A DNA stretch of 64,000 nucleotides from Chitinophaga ginsengisegetis (GCF_900168065.1 NZ_FUZZ01000001.1:186001-250000); one strand, 5' to 3'. Positions 8,098 to 18,991 are shown, numbered from the stretch's first letter. The notes: generated by a model from the letters alone, not told the origin. Made by a program: numbers and translations.

Positions 8098-9330
8098 ATG
8101 GCAGCAAACACCTCAGAACTTTTACCCCAGTTATTCCGGTTGGAGTATTCCAAAATGACGGCAGTATTATGCCGTCTTTTTGGCTTACAGCACATGGAAA
8201 CAGCCGAAGACATTGTAAGCGAAACTTTTTTAAAAGCTACCGAAGTATGGAGCGCACAGGGTATCCCCGAAAACCCTACCGCCTGGTTGTACACCGTTGC
8301 AAAAAATAAAACGAAAGATTATCTCAAACATATTTCCATCTTTGAAACACAGGTAAAAGGCGCTCTTACAAGCGGTGAAACACAGGCGGAAACCGACTTT
8401 GATTTCAACCCGCAAAGCATCAGCGACAGCCAGCTGGCTATGATCTTCGCCGTTTGTAATCCCGCTAACTCCGCGGCATCACAGATTTGTCTTGCCCTCC
8501 AGATCCTTTGCGGATTCAGCGTAGAAGAAATTGCAGACGCCTTTCTCTCTAAAACAGAAACTATTAAAAAAAGATTGCTCAGGGCCAGAAGCAATCTGCG
8601 CAACGATAACTTCCAGATCCGGCAGCTACAGGAAGCAACAATAAAAGAAAGACTGGACGTTGTTTTAAGAACCCTTTATCTTTTGTTTAATGAAGGCTAC
8701 TTTTCCAAATCCAATAATCATCTTATCCGGAAAGACCTTTGCTCAGAAGCAATCAGGCTGGCGCTGATACTCACCGAAAACCCGCTCACCAACACCACCC
8801 AATCCAACGCACTGCTGGCACTGATGTGCTTTCAAAGCTCCCGGCTGGATGCCAGGGCCAACAACGAAGGAGAAACCGTACTTTATGAACAACAGGATAA
8901 AAACCTGTGGAGTAAAGAACTCATTGAACAGGGCAACTACTACCTCGTACATGCATGCTCCGGAAATGAAGTATCAAAATATCATCTCGAAGCAGGCATT
9001 GCCTACTGGCATACCACGCCCACCGATAACAACAAATGGTCGCACATCCTGCAGCTGTATAACCAGCTGATATTAATTGAATACTCCCCGATGACCGCAC
9101 TGAACCGGACCTTTGCCTTTGCAAAAGTTTATGGACATCAACCCGGCATACAGGAAGCGGAAAAACTTGGCCTGAGCAATAACAGCCATTATCATTCCCT
9201 GTTGGGCTATCTGTATGCGGAAACCGATACTGATAAAGCGATTGCCCATTACCAGCAAGCTATCTGTCTCACAAAATCAACAGCAGAAAAGAAAACGCTG
9301 ATGAAGGAGATAAACAGACTGCTGCTATGA
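8098..9330 (+). CDS. ECF42-type RNA polymerase sigma factor with long C-terminal extension
   Basis: At 410 residues this is twice the length of a simple ECF sigma factor. Region 2 (about 10-80, HMETAEDIVSETFLKATEVW) and region 4 (about 120-180, CGFSVEEIADAFLSKTETIKKRL) are followed by a helical DUF6596/TPR-like extension (about 185-405). This architecture, plus the adjacent DGPF-type gene, is the definition of the ECF42 group. No anti-sigma factor is nearby, which also fits that group, where the extension itself is thought to be regulatory. Confidence 0.92.
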   Translation: MAANTSELLPQLFRLEYSKMTAVLCRLFGLQHMETAEDIVSETFLKATEVWSAQGIPENPTAWLYTVAKNKTKDYLKHISIFETQVKGALTSGETQAETDFDFNPQSISDSQLAMIFAVCNPANSAASQICLALQILCGFSVEEIADAFLSKTETIKKRLLRARSNLRNDNFQIRQLQEATIKERLDVVLRTLYLLFNEGYFSKSNNHLIRKDLCSEAIRLALILTENPLTNTTQSNALLALMCFQSSRLDARANNEGETVLYEQQDKNLWSKELIEQGNYYLVHACSGNEVSKYHLEAGIAYWHTTPTDNNKWSHILQLYNQLILIEYSPMTALNRTFAFAKVYGHQPGIQEAEKLGLSNNSHYHSLLGYLYAETDTDKAIAHYQQAICLTKSTAEKKTLMKEINRLLL

Positions 9331-9362
9331 TATGATCCGTTTTTTTTCGATAACTTTATAGC

Positions 9363-10202
9363 ATGCAGGCGGATATACAAACACTCTATCAATCTCCCAT
9401 TTGCACGGTGCATAATTTTTTGTGCCGGTGCCAGGAGTGTGCAGTGTCTGAAAAAGAATACCAGGGAACATTTTCCATTGCCTATATCCGGAAAGGGAAT
9501 TTCCGTTTCCGGGTTTTCAGGAATGAGCTGGATGCATACAGCGGTCTGTTCCTGCTTTGTAAACCCGGCTACGAGCACAGGGTAGCGCACGTTCACAACA
9601 TACCGGATCAATGCACCATCTTTTCCTTCGAAGCAGCAAGTGAGGCGCTTTTGATGGAACACGCCGCCACCTTTTCCTGGTTTTTCAACAACCCGGATAT
9701 TCACTCGATCCTGGTAAAAGCTACACCGGAAATGGAATTCCTGCATCAGCATATATTCGGTTTGCTGCAAAAAACACATTCCCCCCGGTTATGGACCGAG
9801 CAACTGATGACGGAACTTTTCCTGCTGGTATTATCTGCCGGAGATCCCCTGCATCCCTTACCGGCATTGAATGATAAACAAAAAAGGAATTACCTGCCGG
9901 CGATAGAAAACGTGAAATCGTTTATCAATGAAAACTATGCCGATAATGTTACTCTTCCCCAACTCGCTGCGCTGGGAAATATGAGCCCGTTTCATTTTAA
10001 CCGTCTTTTTAAACAGATCACTGCCGTTACGCCTTACAGTTATATGTTACAGGTAAGGCTCAAACAGGCTACCCTACAGCTTCGCAACACCAGCCTCCCC
10101 GTAACGGATATCGCGTTTTCCACGGGCTTTAACAGCCTTGAACATTTCTCCGCTGCCTATAAAAAACAGTTTGGAAAATCACCCTCCGCCATGCGTTCTT
10201 AA
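9363..10202 (+). CDS. AraC-family transcriptional regulator
   Basis: A 279-residue DNA-binding regulator. The N-terminal half is a cupin-like sensing domain; the C-terminal 100 residues hold the two AraC helix-turn-helix motifs (LPQLAALGNMSPFHFNRLFK and the VTDIAFSTGFNSLEHFSAAYKK region). It follows the sigma gene by 32 bases. A TAACTTTA box ends four bases before the ATG, so it may have its own near-leaderless promoter. It may regulate the DinB/DUF1330 genes downstream, but that is inferred from position only. Confidence 0.92.
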   Translation: MQADIQTLYQSPICTVHNFLCRCQECAVSEKEYQGTFSIAYIRKGNFRFRVFRNELDAYSGLFLLCKPGYEHRVAHVHNIPDQCTIFSFEAASEALLMEHAATFSWFFNNPDIHSILVKATPEMEFLHQHIFGLLQKTHSPRLWTEQLMTELFLLVLSAGDPLHPLPALNDKQKRNYLPAIENVKSFINENYADNVTLPQLAALGNMSPFHFNRLFKQITAVTPYSYMLQVRLKQATLQLRNTSLPVTDIAFSTGFNSLEHFSAAYKKQFGKSPSAMRS

Positions 10203-10242
10203 AAAGAGCAATTTTCCTTAAACAGATGGCTACCCTGCCAGT

Positions 10243-10250
10243 TAATTTTG
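10243..10250 (+). promoter_or_regulatory. -7 box upstream of the DinB gene
   Basis: TAATTTTG matches TAnnTTTG and lies 19 bases before the DinB start codon. No matching -33 element was found at normal spacing. Confidence 0.35.
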
Positions 10251-10269
10251 CGGTAACAAACTTCATATC

Positions 10270-10677
10270 ATGAAAACGCAATTATTAACGACCCTGGAAA
10301 ATGCTAAAAATTATACGCTGAGCGTAGCAGAAGCGATGCCTGAAAAGGGCTACCCTTTTAAACCAACACCAGCCGTGTGGACGTTTGGAGAACTACTACA
10401 TCATATTGGCTATGGCATTGGCTGGTGGGAAGAAAATTACATCAAACAACGGCCTTCCGACTGGAACCCTCCCGCTGCCACCACCCGCAAAGCCGCTACC
10501 ATCGCTTACCTGAACCAGGCTTTTGATGCACTGAAAGAAAATATGGAAAACACGCCGCTGTCGGACCAGGTAGTGGCAGGGTTCTACGCTACTATTGACC
10601 ATGTTACGCATCACCGCGGACAAGCAACGGTGTATCTCCGCAACCAGGGCATTGTACCGCCCGAATATGTTTACTGA
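10270..10677 (+). CDS. DinB-family (DinB/YfiT) protein
   Basis: A 135-residue four-helix-bundle protein. Histidines in the patterns LHHIGYG (about 40) and DHVTHHRGQ (about 113-121) are those that bind the divalent metal in DinB/YfiT proteins. Members include thiol-dependent transferases and stress proteins; the substrate here is unknown. It is followed 17 bases later by the DUF1330 gene, probably in one transcript. Confidence 0.88.
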   Translation: MKTQLLTTLENAKNYTLSVAEAMPEKGYPFKPTPAVWTFGELLHHIGYGIGWWEENYIKQRPSDWNPPAATTRKAATIAYLNQAFDALKENMENTPLSDQVVAGFYATIDHVTHHRGQATVYLRNQGIVPPEYVY

Positions 10678-10694
10678 TCATTCAAAAAAATCAT

Positions 10695-10985
10695 ATGCCG
10701 GTTTATTATATCAACAGCTACGATATCATTAATGAAGAAGAATATGCAAAGTACGGTCCGCCGGTTATTCAACTACTGCATAAATACGGCGCCGAAGTAC
10801 TGGCATCAGACCTACAGGCCATCGCTGTGGAAGGAACGGTAAAGAAGATGAATGCAGTGATTAAATTTCCGTCAGAAGCTGCCGCGCTGCAATGCTACAA
10901 TGATCCGGAATATCAGCCGCTGAAGGCTATCAGGTGGCGTTCTACTGATAATTGCAGTATGACGCTGGTACATGGATTGGGGTAA
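10695..10985 (+). CDS. DUF1330-family protein
   Basis: A 96-residue ferredoxin-like-fold protein with the conserved opening MPVYYINSYDI and the VIKFPSEAAALQCYNDPEYQPL core of DUF1330. The function is unknown. It shares the DinB transcript and ends 35 bases before a terminator hairpin. Confidence 0.85.
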   Translation: MPVYYINSYDIINEEEYAKYGPPVIQLLHKYGAEVLASDLQAIAVEGTVKKMNAVIKFPSEAAALQCYNDPEYQPLKAIRWRSTDNCSMTLVHGLG

Positions 10986-11019
10986 CGCGTTCATCGCGAT
11001 GAGTAAGAGATTTTTCCTA

Positions 11020-11047
11020 AACGGCCGGTTCCTGTTAACCGGCTGTT

Positions 11048-11049
<2 letters not shown>
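11020..11049 (+). terminator. terminator hairpin between convergent DUF1330 and rph genes
   Basis: An 11-bp stem (11020-11030 with 11037-11047, one G-U pair) is followed by a short T run (TTTT from 11046) on the plus strand. It sits just beyond the DUF1330 stop and touches the end of the convergent gene. Confidence 0.6.
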
Positions 11050-13678
<2,629 letters not shown>

Positions 13679-13717
13679 TTACCGGTAAAAAATTAAGTGA
13701 AGAATGTGCTATGCCGT

Positions 13718-13744
13718 CAAAAATACAAGGTATGACGCGTCAAA
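13718..13744 (-). promoter_or_regulatory. promoter and palindromic operator candidate of the rph-like gene
   Basis: On the minus strand TTTG (13744-13741) and TATTTTTG (13725-13718) are separated by 15 bases, slightly short of the usual spacing. The perfect 10-bp palindrome TGACGCGTCA (13733-13742) overlaps the upstream element and spacer, where a repressor would block RNA polymerase. Confidence 0.45.
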
Positions 13745-13836
13745 ACACCGTTTCTTAACTATATTTTTTTCTGCACAATAACGATAATAGCAGGGACGTT
13801 TTATTCCAAAATAGAGGGGATTGGGAAGCGCTGTTA

Positions 13837-14289
13837 CTACTGTTTCTTCATCGCATACTTCAGGTACATATCGCCATCAGAGCTGGACTTCACCACGTAC
13901 CACTTCTTATTATCACTCAGCAAAAGCTCATACGAAACGCCGTTTTTATTTGTAAGCTCTGTAACGCCGGCGATGTGTTTGTCAGCATATTCTTTCTTTA
14001 CCGTTAGCAACACACTCAGAGGTAATTCACTTTCCCCGCAGTAGCGTAAAGCGTAAACGAGCGTACCTGCTTTATCGTACCATATTCTGCACTGCGTTTC
14101 ATCCCTGGTGAAAGAAACGATGTAGTATTCATTGTCTTCCACCCACCGGGTATATTTCGCATCGGGAAATGCCTGGCTGAATAGGCGGAGTACGGTGTCG
14201 GTGGGCGCTGCCATTGCCTGAGATAACCAAAGTGCGGCCATTGCCACCAGAAGGAGGATCTTTTTTATACTAAGAAAATTCCGTTTCAT
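13837..14289 (-). CDS. secreted PepSY-like (beta-lactamase-inhibitor-like fold) protein
   Basis: A 150-residue exported protein with a clear signal peptide (cleavage near residue 27, AMA). The mature part, with alternating short strands (SQAFPDAKYTRW, EYYIVSF, CRIWYDKAGTLVYALRY), resembles the small PepSY-like/BLIP-like periplasmic proteins common in Bacteroidota. No enzyme motif is present and the function is unknown. A frameshifted partial copy lies 4.9 kb away at 19097-19270 in the same orientation. Confidence 0.75.
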   Translation of the reverse strand: MKRNFLSIKKILLLVAMAALWLSQAMAAPTDTVLRLFSQAFPDAKYTRWVEDNEYYIVSFTRDETQCRIWYDKAGTLVYALRYCGESELPLSVLLTVKKEYADKHIAGVTELTNKNGVSYELLLSDNKKWYVVKSSSDGDMYLKYAMKKQ

Positions 14290-14595
14290 AATTTACAATT
14301 TAATTGAGGTGATTTTGTTTCTGAATGTAAAATTAGAACAGTCACCATCCTTTAAATTGTACAAAACGGAACAAAGTCGATATTTCCTTCTGAGAAGTAA
14401 GAAGTGCTGGTAAGGTTACTTCCCGGATGCCTCTGCGATACTTCGGACATGGGTATCTGATGGACTATCCATGCACTATCTATACTGTTCGCATGCACTC
14501 CTCATGCACTCCTCATGCACTATTGATGCACTATCCATGCACTCAGGCTGCCAGAGCCTGCTTTTCTCATTAAAAAACATATTACAAGATTGTTG
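14290..14595. other. intergenic region with tandem repeat; no gene
   Basis: The leader of the PepSY-like gene occupies the left part. The centre holds the 11-bp tandem repeat described separately, followed by a small hairpin (CAGGCT-AGCCTG, 14543-14560 region). A 115-codon plus-strand open frame starting in the repeat runs antisense into the next gene and is not believed. Confidence 0.7.
14460..14547. repeat. 11-bp tandem repeat, eight units
   Basis: The word ATGCACT recurs at 14471, 14493, 14504, 14515, 14526 and 14537, spaced by exactly 11 bases. Degenerate units at 14460 and 14482 fill the series. The last four bases of each unit vary (CCTC, ATTG, ATCC). The period is close to one helical turn, so it could present sites on one DNA face or vary in copy number. 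Confidence 0.9.
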
Positions 14596-14961
14596 TTATG
14601 ATTCAATAATTTTCCATGATGCAACGCTATCATCTTTGCCCAGTGCTTTTTTCAAATACTGCATGATAAAATCAGCTGCGGCATCCAGATTGCCTGGATC
14701 ACGCTCCCAGGTACAATACTCGTTTGCTTTCCAATCGACCAGGCTCAGGTCATCTTTCTCATATGTATCCAAATCCCATTGCTTTAGCTGTATGGTGGGG
14801 TCGTGGGTAAAAGGATAATATACATTCAGCATATCCCAGGTAAACTGAAACCAGTATTCGGGAGTTGTTGTGTGCTCAAACGAAATGATACACTTCGTGT
14901 TCCCGTCAATGGCTAAGTCCATCACTTTTTGCAGATATTCCTTCATGTTTATTTGTTCCAT
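14596..14961 (-). CDS. hypothetical protein, 121 aa, acidic and tryptophan/tyrosine-rich
   Basis: I do not recognise this family. The protein has no signal peptide or membrane helix. It is rich in aromatic residues and acidic (WFQFTWDMLNVYYPF, LKQWDLDTYEKDDLSLVDW), and ends in a helix (AAADFIMQYLKKALG). Size and composition recall immunity proteins of polymorphic toxins, but no toxin gene is seen beside it. It lies in the accessory block and reads in the same direction as the FISUMP gene upstream, with a 56-base gap. Confidence 0.6.
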   Translation of the reverse strand: MEQINMKEYLQKVMDLAIDGNTKCIISFEHTTTPEYWFQFTWDMLNVYYPFTHDPTIQLKQWDLDTYEKDDLSLVDWKANEYCTWERDPGNLDAAADFIMQYLKKALGKDDSVASWKIIES

Positions 14962-15017
14962 ATTCTTTTTTAATATTACCTGGTAGATTTTAATGCTCCT
15001 TTTATGACCATCCTTTT

Positions 15018-15755
15018 TTATTTTGGGTTAAGCTGTTGGGCTGCAGCTTCCTCTTGTATACGGATGGCATGATTGCGTTCTAATTCCTGTCGTTGTTTTT
15101 TGTTTAGCCGCTCCTTTTTTACAAAACGGCAAAAGCCAAAATACGATTGCGGGTACGCGCCAAAATGTATGCTTTTTTGTTCTTCATCCCAATGAACGGC
15201 ATAAGCATCGTTAGCTACGCTATCACTGCTCCAAAAAAGGCTTAACTGCAGGCTTTGTTTATATATATCCGGTTCTGCCTTATGTCCCGGAAGAAAAAGA
15301 AGTAACTCATCTTTCAGCAAGGCCTGGTAGGTTGCAGCCGTACTATCTGGCTGGTAAGGGCCAAATATTTTTCTAAAATAGGGTAACTCGCCCGAATAGG
15401 CAACTTTGCCATAAGCCAGGAACAGGCCGGCCAGTTCTTCGGAAGTTGGAAGTCGCCAGCCTTCAGGGCAAGCCTGTTGTGCCAGCTTCCAGGTATACGT
15501 TCGTCCTTCAGGACCGATGGGGTTATGCCGTGGGGTGAAGAAAAAGCTTGAACCGGGCAACCCGATTCTTGCATTACTCATTGTCCATAATTTGCCATTA
15601 ATACGGCCTATCAGATAACGACTGCCATCCCGCTTATCTATCAGAACAGCATATCCTCCTTTCTTCCGTACAATTTTAGAACTTCCGACGCAGCTACCTA
15701 ACATGATAAGTGCAAGCGCCGGGCCGCATAGTTTCCTGCATGCATTCGTGATCAT
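15018..15755 (-). CDS. FISUMP-domain lipoprotein
   Basis: A 245-residue lipoprotein: lipobox LGSC places the acylated cysteine at about residue 22 when translation starts at ATG 15755 (the longer open frame would need a TTG start at 15773). The segment TYTWKLAQQACPEGWRLPT is the core of the FISUMP domain (Fibrobacter succinogenes major paralogous domain), a C-type-lectin-like surface module. The C-terminus is a charged helix. The exact role is unknown; surface binding is likely. It is divergent from the WG-repeat gene. Confidence 0.8.
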   Translation of the reverse strand: MITNACRKLCGPALALIMLGSCVGSSKIVRKKGGYAVLIDKRDGSRYLIGRINGKLWTMSNARIGLPGSSFFFTPRHNPIGPEGRTYTWKLAQQACPEGWRLPTSEELAGLFLAYGKVAYSGELPYFRKIFGPYQPDSTAATYQALLKDELLLFLPGHKAEPDIYKQSLQLSLFWSSDSVANDAYAVHWDEEQKSIHFGAYPQSYFGFCRFVKKERLNKKQRQELERNHAIRIQEEAAAQQLNPK

Positions 15756-15786
15756 ATCCAAAAGTAACCACAAGGAGAAGTATAAT

Positions 15787-15808
15787 AAATACCTGCTTAC
15801 AGGTATTT
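15787..15808. promoter_or_regulatory. perfect inverted repeat in a divergent intergenic region
   Basis: AAATACCTG and CAGGTATTT pair perfectly across a four-base centre. It sits between the divergent FISUMP and WG-repeat genes, about 20 bases upstream of a -7 box for the latter. It could be an operator serving both genes. Confidence 0.45.
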
Positions 15809-15828
15809 ATCTGCCGGTAAAACTGTAT

Positions 15829-15836
15829 TATTTTTG
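15829..15836 (+). promoter_or_regulatory. -7 box upstream of the WG-repeat gene
   Basis: TATTTTTG fits TAnnTTTG and would start transcription about 70 bases before the ATG at 15913. Confidence 0.35.
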
Positions 15837-15912
15837 ATTCTTTTGAAGAAGCCAATACCCGTTTACATTTTACCCTCGCACACTTGCAGATGTTATTAAA
15901 ATGAAATAATTG

Positions 15913-17067
15913 ATGACCCAAAATAATCTTCTTAAAATATTACCGCTGTTAATAAGCAGCTTTTTTTATTTTACTTCCTGCGCGCAAGAAATCGAATATG
16001 CCATACCACCAGGACAATTTAGTCACATACAACCTATGAGCGAGGGGCTCATGAGCGCAAAAGCAAAAAAAGATGGGTTATATGGTTTTATCAATGCCGG
16101 GGGTGAGTGGAAAATACCCGCCCAATATCATCTATCATCCCCGTTTAGTGAAGGCTTAGCATCGGTAGTACCGGAGGGTGCTGATCTGTATGGCTACATT
16201 AACAAAACAGGAAAACTGGTTATAGAAGCAAGATTCAAAGACACAAGACCTTTCTCCTGTGGACGCGCCATTGTGTGGCTCCCCGAGGGCAAAGGCTGGG
16301 CCTGTATCAACAGTAACGGTAAAATAATATTTACGGCCGAAAGTATAAAAGCCGAACCTACCAGTATGCCCAATATGTTTAAGGAAGGACTGCTGGAAGT
16401 TTTCCAGGCAGATAAAGATAACAATTTCCGCCACGGATTTGCAGATACTGCCGGCCGGTTGGTTATCCCCTATCAGTATAGCAATACCTTTTATTTTTCG
16501 GATAACGTGGCGGTAGTAACAGTAACAAATAAATCAGGCAACTCAAACGAAGAAGACGAATACCATGCAATAATTGATAAAAAAGGGACTACCCTGTTAA
16601 CCATTGCCAACAATATACAAGACGTAACAATATTTAAAACAGGCATAGCCAGGTTTCTTGAAAATGGACATTATGGATTAATGGATAAGAAAGGTACAAT
16701 AAGGCTGGCTCCCCGTTTTGATGTGTTGCCACCAGATTACAATGGCGGGCCGCTTTGGGGCATAATACATGGAAAGGCCGATGGCAGCAAAGAAGGCTTT
16801 CTGTACCTATTGGACAGCAATTTTACAGAAACAGGCAAATTACTCCTTTATACCACAGGCAAACGTATTACAGGTACTGAGGGCAATTTTAGCGAAGGAT
16901 TACTGGCGGTAAGACAAGATGAATTATGGGGTTATGTTGACCAAAGTGGCAAATGGGTAATACAACCACAATTTACCGAAGCCGCGCAATTTTATGAAGG
17001 GCGTGCTATTGTGAGAAATAGTGAGAATATAGTAAGCATTATTAAAAACCCATTGAAAAAGAACTAA
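15913..17067 (+). CDS. WG-repeat protein, exported
   Basis: A 384-residue exported protein with a hydrophobic leader ending FTSCAQ, probably a lipoprotein. At least seven WG-type repeats follow, each with a G-[LFWY]-[IM]-[DN] core (YGFINAGGEWKIPAQY, YGYINKTGKLVIEARF, YGLMDKKGTIRLAPRF, WGYVDQSGKWVIQPQF). Such repeats form a beta-propeller-like scaffold; binding partners are unknown. I start at ATG 15913, since the preceding codon is TTG. The ORF ends NPLKKN, but the next frame continues as NPIEKELISGDLEND, suggesting a recent one-base loss near 17050 that shortened it. Confidence 0.85.
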   Translation: MTQNNLLKILPLLISSFFYFTSCAQEIEYAIPPGQFSHIQPMSEGLMSAKAKKDGLYGFINAGGEWKIPAQYHLSSPFSEGLASVVPEGADLYGYINKTGKLVIEARFKDTRPFSCGRAIVWLPEGKGWACINSNGKIIFTAESIKAEPTSMPNMFKEGLLEVFQADKDNNFRHGFADTAGRLVIPYQYSNTFYFSDNVAVVTVTNKSGNSNEEDEYHAIIDKKGTTLLTIANNIQDVTIFKTGIARFLENGHYGLMDKKGTIRLAPRFDVLPPDYNGGPLWGIIHGKADGSKEGFLYLLDSNFTETGKLLLYTTGKRITGTEGNFSEGLLAVRQDELWGYVDQSGKWVIQPQFTEAAQFYEGRAIVRNSENIVSIIKNPLKKN

Positions 17068-17467
17068 TCTCCGGAGACCTTGAAAATGATAAAGTATTAC
17101 AAAACAGACGAAAAGAGCAGCTACTTTACGAAGAAGCCTGGTTTGATGAGCAAAAAAAATTGAGCGTTATCCATCATGGAAAAGTTGGTCATAGAGGTAC
17201 AACAGAAGAGATATCTCTTAACGGACTAAAAGCAACCTTGGGTGGAATGGACTTGGTGATGTTGATGGCTTTGACATAGGACAAAAGAAACTGAATATTT
17301 TTTGTGTAGTTGTAGATGATGAAAGAGCAGTAAGTAGTATCAAAACTTGTTTAAAGGAGTATCGGCTTGACCTTAACAAAGCAAGGATTGCAACAAAACA
17401 TGAAGGTAAAAATTTTCTGTACCGTTCTATTATTATTCGGCATTATGGCACAAGCACAAGAAGGTAA
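17046..17467 (+). pseudogene. frameshifted gene fragment downstream of the WG-repeat gene
   Basis: Coding-like sequence in two frames. One frame runs 17046-17279 (EKELISGDLEND ... HHGKVGHRGTTEEI). The other takes over near 17235 and runs to 17467 (LGWNGLGDVDGFDIG ... NIFCVVVDDERAVSSIKT). Joined, they read as one protein of about 130 residues broken by a frameshift, perhaps once attached to or following the WG-repeat protein. There is no start codon. I do not recognise the family. Confidence 0.55.
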
Positions 17468-17949
17468 AACTTATACGGCATTGGTCAATGATCTACGCTC
17501 AAAAAATAAAGACGGCGGTAAAATCAGATCAGAATATTATATGCTCAACTTTAAAAAAGATGAGGTACTCATTTTACCTTATACTATAGTTACTGAACAA
17601 GAAAACCACAAATATAATACAAGAGCCAGCCATAATGGCGACTGGATGCACGGCACGTGGTACTCATTCCGCTAATAACTATCTTGCCTTTAGTTTTGAT
17701 AAAGACAGCGTAGAGATAGCTCATTGGAAAGACATTGGCGACAAGGAAAAAGTATTTGTTTATGATGAAACCGAGAAGCCCAGGAAATATAAATGGTTAG
17801 CTGATGGCGATTATATCCTTATGCTGGGCTTCGAACCGATTAATGTGGCAATTTTCAAAAATAATACGGTTATAGGTTTCTATTTCAGGAAAGGCAGAAG
17901 AATACCAATGACGTTAGAAACACGTAAACCAGGTAAAAACGTTCAGTGA
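17400..17949 (+). pseudogene. small secreted protein gene split by a frameshift
   Basis: The first frame (17400-17675) encodes a signal peptide ending MAQAQ and a beta-rich start (MLNFKKDEVLILPYTIV). The second frame (ending 17949) carries YLAFSFDKDSVEIAHWK and FVYDETEKPRKYKWLADGDYILMLGF. The two join naturally if one base is removed between about 17640 and 17675, giving a protein of about 182 residues. Either the gene is dead or the sequence has an error. The family is not recognised. Confidence 0.65.
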
Positions 17950-17971
17950 GAGATGTTTACGGAAATATATC

Positions 17972-18991
17972 CTACTCACCTGAAATATATACGGAATCTT
18001 TAGGGTTATATAATATCAAATGTTTTATACCGGCTGGAAAATTCATCGATGCTGTTTCCATTAGCTTTTTTACTGCCATTTGAACCTCATTATAATTTAA
18101 ATCAGCTGCCTGTGTTACCACGATGCTGATACCAGTTTTACCATTTATACGGGAAAAGTTCCCATAAGTATAAGGGCCAAATTCAACCTTCGCTGCCACA
18201 TCCTTTAATCTCAAAGCTGTATCGGCATTACTGCGGACAATCATATTTCCATACTCAACAAGCTGGGTATGCTCACTTTTGCACTTAATAATATAATCAG
18301 AAGTCCGTTTACCATTCTTGTATAATATCCCCGTTACCGCTTCCAATTTATCATCCGGAATAGTGGCTAATACTTCCTTCAGCGTTAAATTTAAAGCGGC
18401 CATGTGCTCTTTATTTAACCAGATACGCATCAACGAATCTTTATTCTCATCAAAAGTAATCAAATGACTGACCCCGGGAACCCGTTGTATTCCGGGAACA
18501 ATATTGGTTGCGGCATAATTAGCCAGGAATGCCTGATCGTACGGCCCGGTATTTTCCGAATACAAATTAACCGCCATAACTATAGGCTCATTTTTTCTGA
18601 GAACGGTGATGCCAGACTGTACTACCTGTGCAGGCAGTTGTCCTGAAGCTACAGAAACCAGATTTGAAATATTTACCGCAGCCAGGTCCAGATCAGTACC
18701 TGGTTTAAAGTAAACGGTAATAATTAATGAGCCGTCGCTACTTGCGGTATAGGTCATATAATCCATGTTTTCAACATTATGAAAGATGGAATCTTTTAAT
18801 GGCGGAGTTACTGAACCTAATACCATTCTGACATCAGCTCCAGGATAAAGCGCCCTCACCTGTATTGAAGGCAAGGCCATATGAGGGAGCTGCTGTCCGG
18901 GTGATGCCATCCCGGCGCAACTAACCAGGATAATGGATATAGTATAAATAACCGTAGCTGATACGAGCCATTTCAAAAGTTTCTTAAACAT
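17972..18991 (-). CDS. orphan RND (AcrB-type) porter/docking domain carried by a lipoprotein
   Basis: The 339 residues align by eye with the first periplasmic loop of AcrB/HAE1 pumps: LPSIQVRALYPGADV, MDYMTYTASSDGSLIITVYFKPGTD, LANYAATNIVPGIQRVPGV and MRIWLNKEHMAALNLTLKEV. Thus porter subdomains PN1 and PN2 and the docking part DN are all present. The protein stops at VYISGE, just where pump helix TM2 would begin. The first pump helix is replaced by a leader with lipobox LVSC (C25). It therefore cannot pump; it would be a lipid-anchored periplasmic porter module, or a truncated pump that gained a lipobox. No membrane-fusion or TolC gene is adjacent. Confidence 0.8.
   Translation of the reverse strand: MFKKLLKWLVSATVIYTISIILVSCAGMASPGQQLPHMALPSIQVRALYPGADVRMVLGSVTPPLKDSIFHNVENMDYMTYTASSDGSLIITVYFKPGTDLDLAAVNISNLVSVASGQLPAQVVQSGITVLRKNEPIVMAVNLYSENTGPYDQAFLANYAATNIVPGIQRVPGVSHLITFDENKDSLMRIWLNKEHMAALNLTLKEVLATIPDDKLEAVTGILYKNGKRTSDYIIKCKSEHTQLVEYGNMIVRSNADTALRLKDVAAKVEFGPYTYGNFSRINGKTGISIVVTQAADLNYNEVQMAVKKLMETASMNFPAGIKHLILYNPKDSVYISGE

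Noticed and set aside
9249..9779. Minus-strand 176-codon open frame
   Set aside because: Antisense to the AraC gene and the end of the sigma gene, both with conserved motifs.
14471..14818. Plus-strand 115-codon frame starting in the tandem repeat
   Set aside because: Its first residues are the repeat translated and the rest is antisense to the 121-aa gene.
15759..15766. TACTTTTG as promoter of the FISUMP gene
   Set aside because: Only three bases separate it from the ATG, so transcription would begin inside the coding region.
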